Position numbers and translations under genes: made by a program
Shown here: piece by piece, positions 31,980 to 41,108 of the stretch
How the letters are laid out: each line of letters opens with the position of its first letter
Numbering within the stretch: the first letter of the stretch is position 1
The notes under the pieces: generated by a model
Seen by the model: the letters and a program-made list of their open reading frames with translations, nothing else
What the model was told of the DNA's origin: nothing
The model's database searches: none
Origin: Micromonospora sp. WMMD961
GTDB lineage: Bacteria; Actinomycetota; Actinomycetes; Mycobacteriales; Micromonosporaceae
Reading direction: 5' to 3'
Assembly (NCBI RefSeq): GCF_029626145.1
Contig: NZ_JARUBJ010000002.1
Coordinates: forward strand, 3,755,501 to 3,819,500
Length of the DNA: 64,000 nt

Positions 31980-31985
31980 GCCTTG

Positions 31986-32951
31986 GTGAGTGAGCAACCT
32001 TTGGTCCAGGCGAGGAATCTGACCAAGACCTATCCACCACGGGGGTCCACAGCGGAGTTCCGCGCGGTCGACGGCATCGACTTCGCGCTTGAGCGGGGCG
32101 AGTCGTTCGGGCTCCTCGGCCCCAACGGCGCCGGCAAATCCACCACCATGCGGATGATCGCCGCGACGTCGCCGATCAGCGGCGGCAGCCTGCGCGTGCT
32201 CGGCATGGACCCGATGACACAGGGGCCGCAGATCCGCGCCCGGCTGGGCGTCGTGACCCAGGACGACCACCTGGACAACGAACTGACCGTCCGGGAGAAC
32301 CTGCACATCTACGGGCGATACTTCGGCCTGCCACGCGCCGTCATCCGGGAACGGGCCAACCGCCTGCTGGACTTCGCCCACCTTCAGGAGAAGGCCGGCG
32401 ACCAGGTCGAGACGCTCTCCGGCGGTATGCGTCGGCGGCTGACCATCGCCCGCTCGCTGATCAACGAACCCGACATCCTGCTGCTCGACGAGCCGACCAC
32501 CGGCCTCGACCCACAGGCGCGACACATCCTGTGGGACCGGCTCTTTCAGCTCAAACAGGAGGGCGTCACGCTCATCCTCACCACGCACTACATGGACGAG
32601 GCCGAGCAACTCTGCGACCGGCTCATCGTCGTCGACCACGGCCGGATCGTCGCGCAGGGCTCGCCCCGGGACCTGATCGACAGGTACGCCACGCGGGAGG
32701 TCCTCGAACTGCGCTTCCGCCTCGACGAACGGGACACAGCGGCGGAGAAGCTGCGCACGTCGGCGCTGGCCACCGGCAGCGACGGCCGTGTCGAACCGCT
32801 TCCCGACCGGGTGCTCGTCTACACCGCCGACGGAGAGGCCGCCCTCGCCGCGGTGCACGCCATGTCGCTCACACCGCTCACCGCGTTGGTCCGCCGCGCG
32901 ACGTTGGAGGACGTGTTCCTCAAGCTCACCGGCCGATCGCTCATCGAGTAG
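31986..32951 (+). CDS. DrrA-type ABC transporter ATP-binding protein
   Basis: 321 residues. Walker A GPNGAGKSTT, the ABC signature LSGGMRRRL, Walker B ILLLDEPTTGLD and the H-loop LTTHYMDEAE are intact. The C-terminal 80 residues match the DrrA/NodI-type extension. It energises export through the two ABC-2 permeases that follow. Substrates of this group are often drugs or lipids (daunorubicin-type), but none can be named. The GTG at 31986 is preferred to a TTG three bases earlier. Confidence 0.93.
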   Translation: MSEQPLVQARNLTKTYPPRGSTAEFRAVDGIDFALERGESFGLLGPNGAGKSTTMRMIAATSPISGGSLRVLGMDPMTQGPQIRARLGVVTQDDHLDNELTVRENLHIYGRYFGLPRAVIRERANRLLDFAHLQEKAGDQVETLSGGMRRRLTIARSLINEPDILLLDEPTTGLDPQARHILWDRLFQLKQEGVTLILTTHYMDEAEQLCDRLIVVDHGRIVAQGSPRDLIDRYATREVLELRFRLDERDTAAEKLRTSALATGSDGRVEPLPDRVLVYTADGEAALAAVHAMSLTPLTALVRRATLEDVFLKLTGRSLIE

Positions 32952-32965
32952 CAGGGGGACCACTG

Positions 32966-33724
32966 GTGCTTCGCGCATTCCGATACTGGGTCACGCGCTA
33001 CCGGCGTACCTGGCGCGGCTCGATCGTGATCAACGTGCTGAACCCGTTGCTGTTCCTCATCGGCATCGGCGCCGGCCTGGGCTCCCTCGTCGACGACAAC
33101 GCTCCGGCCCAGATCGCCGGCGTCTCCTACGCCGCGTTCTTCGCCCCGGGAATGCTGGCGGCCGCCGCGATGCAGAACGCGTTCCTGGAGGGGTCCGCGG
33201 GCGTGGCCCGGGCTGCGGGCTTCGGGGCGTACCGCAGCGCCACCCCGACACCACTCGACCCGGAACAGCTCGCCGCCGGGCACCTGCTCTTCATCACGTT
33301 CCGGGTGCTCGTGGCCAGCGCCGCCTTTATCGTGGTGATGGCCGCGTTCGGGTTGATCGGGGGATGGTGGGCCCTCGGCGCGCTGCTCGGCGCGACGCTC
33401 ACCGGGGTCGCGTTCGCGGCGCCGGCCGCGGCGTGGGCGGTCGGCGTGCGCAAGCTGCGCCACATCGACACGGTCTTCCGCTTCGTGATCATGCCGCTGT
33501 ACATGTTCTCCGGCACGTTCTTCGCTGTCTCGCAGCTACCCGAGTGGATCCGGCCGGTGTCCTACCTGCTGCCGCTGTGGCACGGGGTGGAGCTGTGCCG
33601 CGCACTCAGCCTCGGCACGGCGACGGTAAGCGGCAGCTCCGTGCACATCGCCTACCTGCTGACGCTCGCCATCGGCGGCTTCCTGGTCGCCCGCGTCACC
33701 TACCGCCGACGGTTGCACCCGTGA
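32966..33724 (+). CDS. ABC-2 type permease (first)
   Basis: 252 residues, six helices, ABC2_membrane fold; FRYWVTRYRRTWRGSIVINVLNPLLFLIGIGAGLG at the N-terminus is typical, and MPLYMFSGTFFAVSQLPEWIRPVSYLLPLWHGVELCR is the family signature near the end. GGGGGAC precedes the GTG start. It ends in a GTGA overlap with the second permease, so the pair is probably made in equal amounts as a heterodimer. Confidence 0.9.
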   Translation: MLRAFRYWVTRYRRTWRGSIVINVLNPLLFLIGIGAGLGSLVDDNAPAQIAGVSYAAFFAPGMLAAAAMQNAFLEGSAGVARAAGFGAYRSATPTPLDPEQLAAGHLLFITFRVLVASAAFIVVMAAFGLIGGWWALGALLGATLTGVAFAAPAAAWAVGVRKLRHIDTVFRFVIMPLYMFSGTFFAVSQLPEWIRPVSYLLPLWHGVELCRALSLGTATVSGSSVHIAYLLTLAIGGFLVARVTYRRRLHP

Positions 33725-34539
33725 CGACCCCCGCCCAGAGCCTCGTGGAGACACCCATGACCACCGTCGTCGTGCCGGCGTGGACGAGACGTCGGGCCCT
33801 CGCGCTCATCGAACGCAACTTCATGATCTACCGCCGGTCGGTCACACCGCTGCTCAACGCACTCGTCGAACCGATCCTCTACCTGTTGTCGATCGGTGTC
33901 GGCGTCGGTCTGCTCGTCGGCACGGTCCCCGGGGTCGAGGTCCCCTACGTCGTCTACGTCGCGCCGGCGATCCTGGCCACGACCGCCATGAACACGGCGT
34001 TCAACCAGACCAGCTTCGGCGTCTTCACCCGGATGAAGGTCGAGAAGACCTACGAGGCGATCCTGCCGACACCGCTCTCCGTCACCGACATCGCCGTCGG
34101 CGAGGTCACCAGCGCAATGATCAACGCGTTGCTCACGTCGATCGGCTTCCTCACCCTCATGGCGGTGGGTGGGTTGGTCACCTCGGCCTGGGTGCTGCTG
34201 GCCCTACCGGCGTCGGTGCTCATCGCGTACGCGTTCGCCGCGGCGGGACTGGCCGTCACCACGTACCTGCGCGACTTCGCCGACTTCCAGTACATCCAGC
34301 TGTTCATGCTGCCGATGTACCTGTTCGCGACCACGTTCTATCCCCTGTCGGTCTACCCGGAGGCGGTGCAACCCGTGATCCGGGCGCTGCCGCTCTACCA
34401 CAGCATCGAGCTGGTACGCGAACCAGCGTTGGGTCGCCTCAGCTGGGATCTGCTGATCCCGATGGCGTACCTCGTCGCGTTCGGCTCGGTCGCGATGTAC
34501 GTCGCCGCCCGTCGGATGACCCGGGCGATGCTGCGTTGA
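33721..34539 (+). CDS. ABC-2 type permease (second)
   Basis: 272 residues with six helices: LIERNFMIYRRSVTPLLNALVEPILYLLSIGVGVGLLVG, then GVFTRMKVEKTYEAILPTPLSVTDIAVGE and MLPMYLFATTFYPLSVYPEAVQPVIRALPLYHSIELVRE. It pairs with the first permease. The GTG at 33721 overlaps the preceding stop; an ATG at 33757 is a possible alternative. It converges on the LysR gene with three bases between. Confidence 0.9.
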   Translation: MTTPAQSLVETPMTTVVVPAWTRRRALALIERNFMIYRRSVTPLLNALVEPILYLLSIGVGVGLLVGTVPGVEVPYVVYVAPAILATTAMNTAFNQTSFGVFTRMKVEKTYEAILPTPLSVTDIAVGEVTSAMINALLTSIGFLTLMAVGGLVTSAWVLLALPASVLIAYAFAAAGLAVTTYLRDFADFQYIQLFMLPMYLFATTFYPLSVYPEAVQPVIRALPLYHSIELVREPALGRLSWDLLIPMAYLVAFGSVAMYVAARRMTRAMLR

Positions 34540-34542
34540 CTG

Positions 34543-35460
34543 CTACCCGCCGAGTTCGTGGACCTGGTCGGTCACCGCCGTCAGCATGGCGGTGAGCGCC
34601 GGAGCTGGTGGTGTGTCCCGGGTGGCGGCGACCAGCCTGCGCTTGAGGGTGGTCTCGGCGATGTCCCGGATCGCGAGCGCCGGGTCGTCGCGGGGCAGGG
34701 TCAGGGCCGGCATGAGGGCGACGGCGGTCGCGGCGCGGACCAGTTCGAGTTGGACGTCGGCGTCGTTGGAGCGGTGCCGCAGGTCAGGTTCGTACCCGCC
34801 GAGGGCACGGCAGGTCCCGACCACCATGGCGTGGTGGCCGGTGCCCTCGGCCGAGGCGGCCCAGATCTCGGAGCGCAGGTCGGCCACCGCGACCGGTCCG
34901 CCGGACCGGGCGAGGGGATGCGTGGCGGGCAGCACGATCCTCAGGGGCTCTTCCAGCAGGAGCGTGAAGCGCAGACCGGCCGGTCGTGGGCGGGGATGGC
35001 TGTCGTACTCGTCGCCGATGACGAGGTCGACAGTGCCGAGGCGCAGGCCGGGCAGGGACTGTTCGAGTTCGAGTTCGAAGATCTCCACGCGGACCTGCGG
35101 GTGCTCGGCCTTCAGGCGCGCGACGGCGGGGATGAGCAGGCGGCGGGCCGCTGATTGCAGACCTCCGGCGCGGACGGTGCCGCGGATGTCGCCGCCGAGA
35201 GCGGCGAGGTCGGCCTGCGCCGCCTCGGCGGCGGAGAGCAGGACTCGCGCGTGCTGGGCGAGAAGCTGACCGGCGTCGGTGAGCCGCACCCCGCGGCCGG
35301 CCTTGTCGAGCAGACGGGCGCCGACCTCCTTCTCCAACAGGGCGAGTTGTTGGGAGATCGTGGACGGGCTGTAACCCAGGGCCGCCGCCACCGCCGCCAG
35401 GGTGCCGCGCTCCTCGAACTCACGCAGGAAGCGCAACCGCCGCAGGTCCAGCTCGATCAT
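34543..35460 (-). CDS. LysR family regulator
   Basis: 305 residues: a LysR winged helix (LRRLRFLREFEERGTLAAVAAALGYSPSTISQQLALLEKEVGARLLDKAGRGVRLT) and a LysR substrate-binding domain. TAGGAT ends six bases before the ATG, so it is leaderless. The divergent neighbour is an EamA exporter, the classical LysR arrangement. GCGGGAATC occurs twice (35461 and 35484) in the shared region and may be part of its binding site. Confidence 0.9.
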   Translation of the reverse strand: MIELDLRRLRFLREFEERGTLAAVAAALGYSPSTISQQLALLEKEVGARLLDKAGRGVRLTDAGQLLAQHARVLLSAAEAAQADLAALGGDIRGTVRAGGLQSAARRLLIPAVARLKAEHPQVRVEIFELELEQSLPGLRLGTVDLVIGDEYDSHPRPRPAGLRFTLLLEEPLRIVLPATHPLARSGGPVAVADLRSEIWAASAEGTGHHAMVVGTCRALGGYEPDLRHRSNDADVQLELVRAATAVALMPALTLPRDDPALAIRDIAETTLKRRLVAATRDTPPAPALTAMLTAVTDQVHELGG

Positions 35461-35532
35461 GCGGGAATCCTAACGATTGTCCTGCGGGAATCATCGCTGG
35501 ACCTGATCGGTCGGGTCTTCGATCCTTGCTGC

Positions 35533-36513
35533 ATGGGTGCAGCACTGTGTCTCCTGTCCGCGGCGTGCTTCGGTGCCATGGCGATCTTCGGCAAGCTCGC
35601 CTACGACGCCGGCGTCTCCACCGGGGAGTTGCTGCTGGTGCGGTTCACTTTGGCCGCCGTCCTGCTCGGCGTCGCCCTGCTGGTGCGCCCGGGCCTGCGC
35701 CGCGCTTCGCCTGCTCCCGGGCGGCCGGCGATGACCGGCCGCCGGGTGCTGGCCATCGCCGTCGGGCTGGGTGCCGTCGGGTACGCCGCCCAGGCGGGTC
35801 TGTTCTTTTCCGCGCTGCAACTGATGGACGCCTCGCTGCTGGCTCTGATCCTCTACACGTACCCGGTCCTGGTGACAGTGGGGGCGGTGCTGCTCGGCCG
35901 GGACCGGCTCAGCCCGCGACGCGGCACCGCGCTGGTGGCGGCGTCGGGCGGAACGCTGCTGGTCCTGCTCGGTGCCGGTGGCGTGGGTTTCCATCCGCTC
36001 GGGGCGCTGTTGGCCTTCGCCGCCGCGCTGACGTACACGATCTACATCCTGGTCGCCGACAGCGTCGTGCACCGGCTGGCGCCCGTGGTGTTGTCCGCTC
36101 TGGTGCTGACCGGCGCGGCCGGGACCCTCGCCGTCCGCGCCCTGCTGACCGGCGGCGTCGACCTGAACTTCGGGTGGCGGGGGTGGTTCTGGTTGGCCTG
36201 CATCGCCGTGGTGTCCACGGTCGTGGCGATGCTGACCTTCTTCGCCGGGCTGCGGCGCACCGGTCCGTCGACCGCCGCCATCCTGTCCACCGTCGAACCG
36301 GTGGTCACCGCCGCACTGGCCACACTGGTCCTCGGCGAGAACCTGACGGTGGTGCAGCTCGTCGGCGGTGCCCTGGTGTTGTCCTCCGTCGTCGTCCTGC
36401 AGCGCCAGTCGGCCCGCCCGCACCGCGACGGTCAGGATTTTCGCCCGGTGCCCCGCCGGCCGCAGGATCCGGCCCGCGACGACCTCGCCGAACCGACGGC
36501 AATCGCGCCGTAG
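35533..36513 (+). CDS. EamA family (DMT) transporter
   Basis: 326 residues with ten hydrophobic helices arranged as two EamA repeats (ALCLLSAACFGAMAIFGKLAYDAG and LLAFAAALTYTIYILVADSV). LSTVEPVVTAALATLVLGENLT is the family signature in the second repeat. A hydrophilic tail of about 35 residues follows. It probably exports a metabolite or amino acid under control of the divergent LysR protein. GATCCT ends six bases before the ATG. Confidence 0.9.
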   Translation: MGAALCLLSAACFGAMAIFGKLAYDAGVSTGELLLVRFTLAAVLLGVALLVRPGLRRASPAPGRPAMTGRRVLAIAVGLGAVGYAAQAGLFFSALQLMDASLLALILYTYPVLVTVGAVLLGRDRLSPRRGTALVAASGGTLLVLLGAGGVGFHPLGALLAFAAALTYTIYILVADSVVHRLAPVVLSALVLTGAAGTLAVRALLTGGVDLNFGWRGWFWLACIAVVSTVVAMLTFFAGLRRTGPSTAAILSTVEPVVTAALATLVLGENLTVVQLVGGALVLSSVVVLQRQSARPHRDGQDFRPVPRRPQDPARDDLAEPTAIAP

Positions 36514-36557
36514 CCACCGACCGGTTCCCGCTTCCGCGCCCGGGGTAGGCGGCGTGA

Positions 36558-37064
36558 TCAGCCAGCCGTGGCGGGACGCGAGTCGAGGCGCTGGGTCGAA
36601 CCCGCCGCGAGGGCTTGGTCGACGTGCTGGATGCCCGCGCGGACCAGATCGCCGTACTGGTCGGTCGGCAGGTGCTCGGCGAGGCTCCGAGCGGTCGTCA
36701 GGTGTGCGCGGGCCCGGGCGGTGTCACGCAGTCGCCGGTGTACGTCGGCGAGGTTCAGGTGCAGCGACGGCAGGAAACCCCGCACCTGGAGCGTGTGGTG
36801 GTGCTGTTGGGCGCGTTCGTCGGTGAGGTCGGTGGCGGCCGCGAGGGCACGTTCGTCCCACACCAGCTCGACCTCGGGGGTGTCCTGCAGGTCGGCGAGG
36901 TAGTGGGCGAGGGTGCAGCGGTGCAGGGCGTCGCCGCTGGCGCCGATCTCGTCCCACAGCGCGGTGAGGAGCTGCCGGGCTCGGGTCGGGTCACCGGTCT
37001 GGCCCACCTGCACCGCTTCGATGATGCGCGTCATGGTCGGGTCGGGTGTGGGCTGGTCGTCCAT
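36558..37064 (-). CDS. TPR-like helical protein of unknown function
   Basis: 168 residues, all-helical by composition, with tetratricopeptide-like periodicity (GDPTRARQLLTALWDEIGASGDALHRCTLAHYLADL; ALAAATDLTDERAQ; NLADVHRRLRDTARARAHLTTARSLAEHL). Similar short proteins are found across Micromonosporaceae without assigned function. No partner gene is obvious. Confidence 0.65.
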   Translation of the reverse strand: MDDQPTPDPTMTRIIEAVQVGQTGDPTRARQLLTALWDEIGASGDALHRCTLAHYLADLQDTPEVELVWDERALAAATDLTDERAQQHHHTLQVRGFLPSLHLNLADVHRRLRDTARARAHLTTARSLAEHLPTDQYGDLVRAGIQHVDQALAAGSTQRLDSRPATAG

Positions 37065-37118
37065 GCCGTCGATGCTCGGGCCTCGACCCGGACGAGGGTC
37101 AAGTCACGCGTGCACCGG

Positions 37119-38063
37119 CTACCGCTCCGGGCGCTCCCCGAGGGTGGACACGACGGCCCGTTGCAGCACCGCCGTCGTACCCAGCACCGTGCCGGCGGGT
37201 CCGTCCGGGGTGTCCGCCACGAGATAGCTGCGCTCGCCGAGGTACTCGTACGTCCGCTCGTCGAAGATCCACTCGTCGCGTCTGTCGAGTTCGGTGTGCC
37301 CGACGGCGATTCCCCGCCGGCCGGCCGCGTCGGTGACCCCACGGACCATCTCGACCCCGGGGATCTTCGCCGCCGCCCGGTAGAGCGCCGCGCTCGTCTG
37401 GGGCGGCACCAGCGACTCGCGCAGGATGTCACCGATCGCGGTGAACGCCGCGCCGTCGCGGCTGTTACCCCGACCCCGTTCGCCCCGCTCCTGGTAGAGC
37501 TTCGCCAGCAGCGCATCCGGGTCGGTGGGCAGGTCGACGAACGCCGCGTTCGGCGTCACGTCGTCGAGTCGCGACTGGCGGGGGATCACCTCCGAGAGGG
37601 GTCCGTCGAAGCGCGGTTCCCGCAGCAGGCCCTCACCCGGCTCGTAGCGCGGGATCCAGAGCTCCCGTTCGCGTACCGGTTGCAGTCGGGCCGGCCCGTC
37701 GCCCAGCTCGGCGTACGCGCCCCGGCTGCGGATGTAGACGTACTCGCCCTCGCCCTCGCCCTCGCCGGACGTCGGGCCCGGCTCGTCGCCGGCCGCCTCG
37801 GCCATCCGGTTCAGCAGTAGTGCCGCGCCGCCGTGTTCGCCCGGCGCGACCTCCACGACCAGCGGTGCGCTGTCTGGCGCCCACGGCTGGGTGACCACAC
37901 CGGCCGCGACAACGGCGGTCAGCACGCCCGCCGCCGGCGCGAGCACCAGCATCCGTCGCGGCCGGCGGACCGGCCGTCCGATCTCGCTCATGAGATGGTG
38001 TCGCAGTGCCTGCCGGCGCACGGCCGGCAGGGCCGGCACGTGCGGGGCGGTGGGCTCGCTCAT
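37119..38063 (-). CDS. CU044_5270 family membrane-anchored protein
   Basis: 314 residues with one membrane helix at about 40-60 (MLVLAPAAGVLTAVVAAGVV) after a cytoplasmic basic N-terminus, and an extracytoplasmic domain of the CU044_5270 family (LPTDPDALLAKLYQ, LRESLVPPQTSAALYRAAAKIPGVEMV, DAAGRRGIAVGHTE). The start overlaps the stop of an ECF sigma factor (ATGA). This sigma/CU044_5270 pairing is recurrent in actinobacteria and suggests the membrane protein regulates or senses for the sigma factor. Confidence 0.85.
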   Translation of the reverse strand: MSEPTAPHVPALPAVRRQALRHHLMSEIGRPVRRPRRMLVLAPAAGVLTAVVAAGVVTQPWAPDSAPLVVEVAPGEHGGAALLLNRMAEAAGDEPGPTSGEGEGEGEYVYIRSRGAYAELGDGPARLQPVRERELWIPRYEPGEGLLREPRFDGPLSEVIPRQSRLDDVTPNAAFVDLPTDPDALLAKLYQERGERGRGNSRDGAAFTAIGDILRESLVPPQTSAALYRAAAKIPGVEMVRGVTDAAGRRGIAVGHTELDRRDEWIFDERTYEYLGERSYLVADTPDGPAGTVLGTTAVLQRAVVSTLGERPER

Positions 38064-38644
38064 CGGTGCTCTCCCTGCTCGACGGGGGTCCTTCGAGTAC
38101 GCGCCATTTCCTGCTCGGCCAGCGCCCGCAGCCGGGACCGGGCCCGTGACAGCCGTGAGCGCACGGTCCCGACGGGTACGCCCAGCGCCTCGGCAGCCGC
38201 CACGTAGTCCAGTTGCGACCACACGCACAGCAGGAACACCTCCCGGTCCGCCCTACGCAGTGCCCGCAGCGCCGCCACGGCGGCGGCCACCTGGTCGGCG
38301 TCGTGCATCCGGCCGACCACCTCGTCGGCGAAGTCGGGGACCGTGTCGCCGGTCGGCAGTCGCCGCAACGCCTCCCGGTGCCGCCGCGCCGCCCGCCGCC
38401 GGTTGCGCAGCACATTGGTGGCGATGCCCAGCAGCCACGGCCGGAGAGTGTCCCCGTCCGGGCGCAGCGACTCGCGGATCCGCCACGCCTCGAGGAAGGT
38501 CAGCGACACCACGTCGTCGGCGAGCGACGGGTCGCTCCCACTCCACACCGCATGCCGACGGACCGCGTCGGCGTGCTCGTCGAAGAGCTCCCCGAACGCC
38601 TCGGTGTCTCCCGCGCGGATTCGGCTCCGCCTCTCAGCTGTCAC
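38060..38644 (-). CDS. ECF sigma factor
   Basis: 194 residues: sigma region 2 (FGELFDEHADAVRRHAVWSGSDPSLADDVVSLTFLEAWR) with the following PWLLGIATNVLRNRRR, and region 4 (LRRADREVFLLCVWSQLDYVAAAEALGVPVGTVRSRLSRARSRL). It directs RNA polymerase to a small regulon. The partner gene downstream encodes a one-pass membrane protein that is its probable regulator. The start is a GTG. Confidence 0.9.
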   Translation of the reverse strand: MTAERRSRIRAGDTEAFGELFDEHADAVRRHAVWSGSDPSLADDVVSLTFLEAWRIRESLRPDGDTLRPWLLGIATNVLRNRRRAARRHREALRRLPTGDTVPDFADEVVGRMHDADQVAAAVAALRALRRADREVFLLCVWSQLDYVAAAEALGVPVGTVRSRLSRARSRLRALAEQEMARTRRTPVEQGEHR

Positions 38645-38751
38645 ACCCGTACCTGTCCGCAGCCGCCCCTGAGTTCCCGCGTTCCGTGAGCCGACTGTCG
38701 TCGGCCGCCCCGGTCGTGTGTTGGCCCGTCGATGTTGGCAGACTGGCTCGC

Positions 38752-40653
38752 GTGACAGGTCTGACCGCCGAGATCGTGGTCGATGGTCGTGACCCGCAAA
38801 CCCCGGTACTCGCCCGGGACGGGCGTCTGCTCGGCTACGTCCTCGCGCCGAGCAGCCGGACCGGTGATCACCTCGACACCGAGGTCTGGTTCGTCGACGT
38901 CGAGGGCCTCGGCGCGTCGCGTCGGGCGACCGCCGACACCGCCACGGAGTCTCGGCCGCGCTGGTCGGCGGACTCGGCGGCGCTGTTCTTCCTGTCCGAC
39001 CGCGCCCGCCGCGGCACCCCGCAGGTGCACCGGCTCACCGTCGCCGACGCCACGGTGACCGCGTTGACCAGCTGGCGCGCCGGCATCATCGACTATCTGC
39101 CCCTCGCCGACCCCGGCCTGGTCGCTCTGCTGGCCGAGGACGAACCTACCGAGGAGGACGAGCGCCGCGCCCGGGACCGCGACGACGCCATCGTCGCCGG
39201 CGAGCGGGAGCCACGTGCCCGGTTGCGGCTGCTCGACCTCCACACGGGCAGCATCACCACACCGGACGTGTTCGGCGACCGACACGTCGTGGACCTGCGG
39301 CAACGGCCCGACGGCGGCCCGCTCGCCGTGCTCACCCAGGCCAGCGCCGACAGCGACCACGGCCCCCGCAGCCGTCAGCTGCACCTGTTCGACCACGCCA
39401 CCGGGACCGTGGAGGACCTCGGACCGGTCGCGGTCGACGCGCGTTCCCTGGCCTGGTGGCCGGCTGAGGACGGCTGGCACCTCGGTTACCTCGCCCTCAC
39501 CCCACCGGCGCTACACGCCGGTACCGCCGTGTTCGACCTCGCCCTGGGCAGCCGCGTCCTGCGCAACCGCACCGCCGATCTCTTGATGTGCCCCACCGAG
39601 CTGTGCCAGACCGATGCCGCCGCACTGGTGGTGCTCGCCGACGGCCTCAACACGACAGTGGCCCGGCTCGGCCCCGCCGACCTCACGATCCTGTCGCAGC
39701 ATCCGGGACGCCTCGACGGCCTCACCACCACCGGTGCCGGCGAGAGGATCGCCGCGCTGAGCGGCAGCCGGTATCAACCCGCCGATGTTCACGTCGGGCC
39801 CGCGGCCGGGCCGCTACGAAAGATCACCAACACTCGTCCAGAGCTGAACGGGCTCGCTCTCGGGACGCAGGAGCCACTGGCCTACCGGGCGGCCGACGGC
39901 CTCGCCCTCGACGGCCTGCTCGTGCTCCCGGTTGGGAAAACCGCCTCCGAAGGCCCGTTCCCGCTGATCACGATCGTGCACGGCGGCCCCTACGATCGGC
40001 ACGCCGACCGTTGCCAGTTGTTCTGGTCCCCCAGCGCGCAGTGGTTGGCCGCCGCCGGCTATGCGGTGTTCCTGCCCAACCCGCGCGGTGGCCAGGGCCA
40101 CGGCCACCAGTTCGCCGCCAGCGTCGCCGGCCGGGTCGGTCAGGAGGAGTGGACAGACATCCAGGCTGGCATCGACCTCCTCATCGCGCAGAACATCGCC
40201 GATCCCCACCGGTTGGGCATCGCCGGGTGGAGCCACGGCGGCTTCATGTCCGCGTGGGCCGTCGGACAGACCGACCGGTTCCGCGCCGCGCTGGTCGGCG
40301 CCGGCATCGTCGACTGGGGCATGCTCGCCGCGACCGGGGAGAACGGCCAGTTCGAAGCCGCGCTCGGTGGGAGCACCGGCTGGTCCGGCGTCGGCCCACA
40401 CCGACACGACGCGGTCAGCCCCGTCTCCTTCGCCAGCCACATCAGCACTCCGGTGCTCATCCTGCACGGCGCCGAGGACACCAACGTCCCCCTCGGACAG
40501 GCCGTGTACCTGCACCGGGCGCTGCGCCACTTCACGGTCGAACACGAATTCGTGATCTACCCGAGAGAGGGCCACTCGATTCGGGAGCGCAACCACCAAC
40601 TCGACGTCCTGCGTCGGACCCGGGCTTGGTTCGACCGCTGGCTGCGGCCCTGA
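38752..40653 (+). CDS. S9 family prolyl oligopeptidase
   Basis: 633 residues: a beta-propeller with WD40-like PD40 repeats (about residues 1-380) and an alpha/beta-hydrolase domain. The catalytic triad is readable: Ser in GIAGWSHGGFMS, Asp in HGAEDTNVPLGQ, His in REGHSIRERN. GGPYDRHADR near 420 forms the oxyanion side. No signal peptide, so it probably degrades peptides in the cytoplasm. CAGACT ends seven bases before the GTG. Its 3' end abuts a decayed regulator gene on the other strand. Confidence 0.92.
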   Translation: MTGLTAEIVVDGRDPQTPVLARDGRLLGYVLAPSSRTGDHLDTEVWFVDVEGLGASRRATADTATESRPRWSADSAALFFLSDRARRGTPQVHRLTVADATVTALTSWRAGIIDYLPLADPGLVALLAEDEPTEEDERRARDRDDAIVAGEREPRARLRLLDLHTGSITTPDVFGDRHVVDLRQRPDGGPLAVLTQASADSDHGPRSRQLHLFDHATGTVEDLGPVAVDARSLAWWPAEDGWHLGYLALTPPALHAGTAVFDLALGSRVLRNRTADLLMCPTELCQTDAAALVVLADGLNTTVARLGPADLTILSQHPGRLDGLTTTGAGERIAALSGSRYQPADVHVGPAAGPLRKITNTRPELNGLALGTQEPLAYRAADGLALDGLLVLPVGKTASEGPFPLITIVHGGPYDRHADRCQLFWSPSAQWLAAAGYAVFLPNPRGGQGHGHQFAASVAGRVGQEEWTDIQAGIDLLIAQNIADPHRLGIAGWSHGGFMSAWAVGQTDRFRAALVGAGIVDWGMLAATGENGQFEAALGGSTGWSGVGPHRHDAVSPVSFASHISTPVLILHGAEDTNVPLGQAVYLHRALRHFTVEHEFVIYPREGHSIRERNHQLDVLRRTRAWFDRWLRP

Positions 40654-40667
40654 CCGAGGCCGCGTGA

Positions 40668-41085
40668 AGGCAACCGTCTCGGGTTTGCTGGCCGACGATT
40701 GTCTGGACGCCGAGGGTGGTGATCAGGGCGAGACGCTCGGCGTCCTCGGTGCCGGGTTCGGCGGTGTAGACCATGACGCGCAGGGTGCTGCCGGCCACGG
40801 TGAGGATGTCGCAGTCGAAGGTGACAACGCCGACGTGCGGGTGGTCGATCGTCTGGCGGGCGGTTTCGTGGTGACCGGCGACGCCGGCGTCTCACAGCTC
40901 GGCGAAGCGGTCACTTCGGACGCGCAGTTCAGCGACCAACCGGTTGATCCGCTGGTCGACCGGGTGACGGGCGGTGGCCCTACGCAGGTCCGCGATCAAG
41001 GCGCTCTGCAGCGCCTGCACCGGCTCGACGGCCACCGCTCGCGCCTCCGGCGCGGTTGTCCTCGCCGGGGACGAAGCCGCGTCGC
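40668..41085 (-). pseudogene. MmyB-type XRE regulator remnant (C-terminal domain only)
   Basis: Read on the minus strand, the sequence gives RRATARHPVDQRINRLVAEL and RVRSDRFAEL, then a TGA (40892-40894), then HPHVGVVTFDCDILTVAG and VMVYTAEPGTEDAERLALI. These are the conserved parts of the MmyB ligand-binding domain (usually RFxxLW, HPxVGxxxLD, VVYTAEPGS). The TGA falls where the family has Trp, so a TGG-to-TGA change is likely. The N-terminal DNA-binding half is missing. Confidence 0.65.
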
Positions 41086-41108
41086 GTCGGCTCCTGGACT
41101 CCAGACCC

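Noticed and set aside
38739..38752. Start of the S9 peptidase placed far upstream, because the frame is open for 290 more codons
   Set aside because: The upstream part lies antisense to the ECF sigma factor gene and has no protein character; the GTG at 38752 has a -10-like box at leaderless distance.
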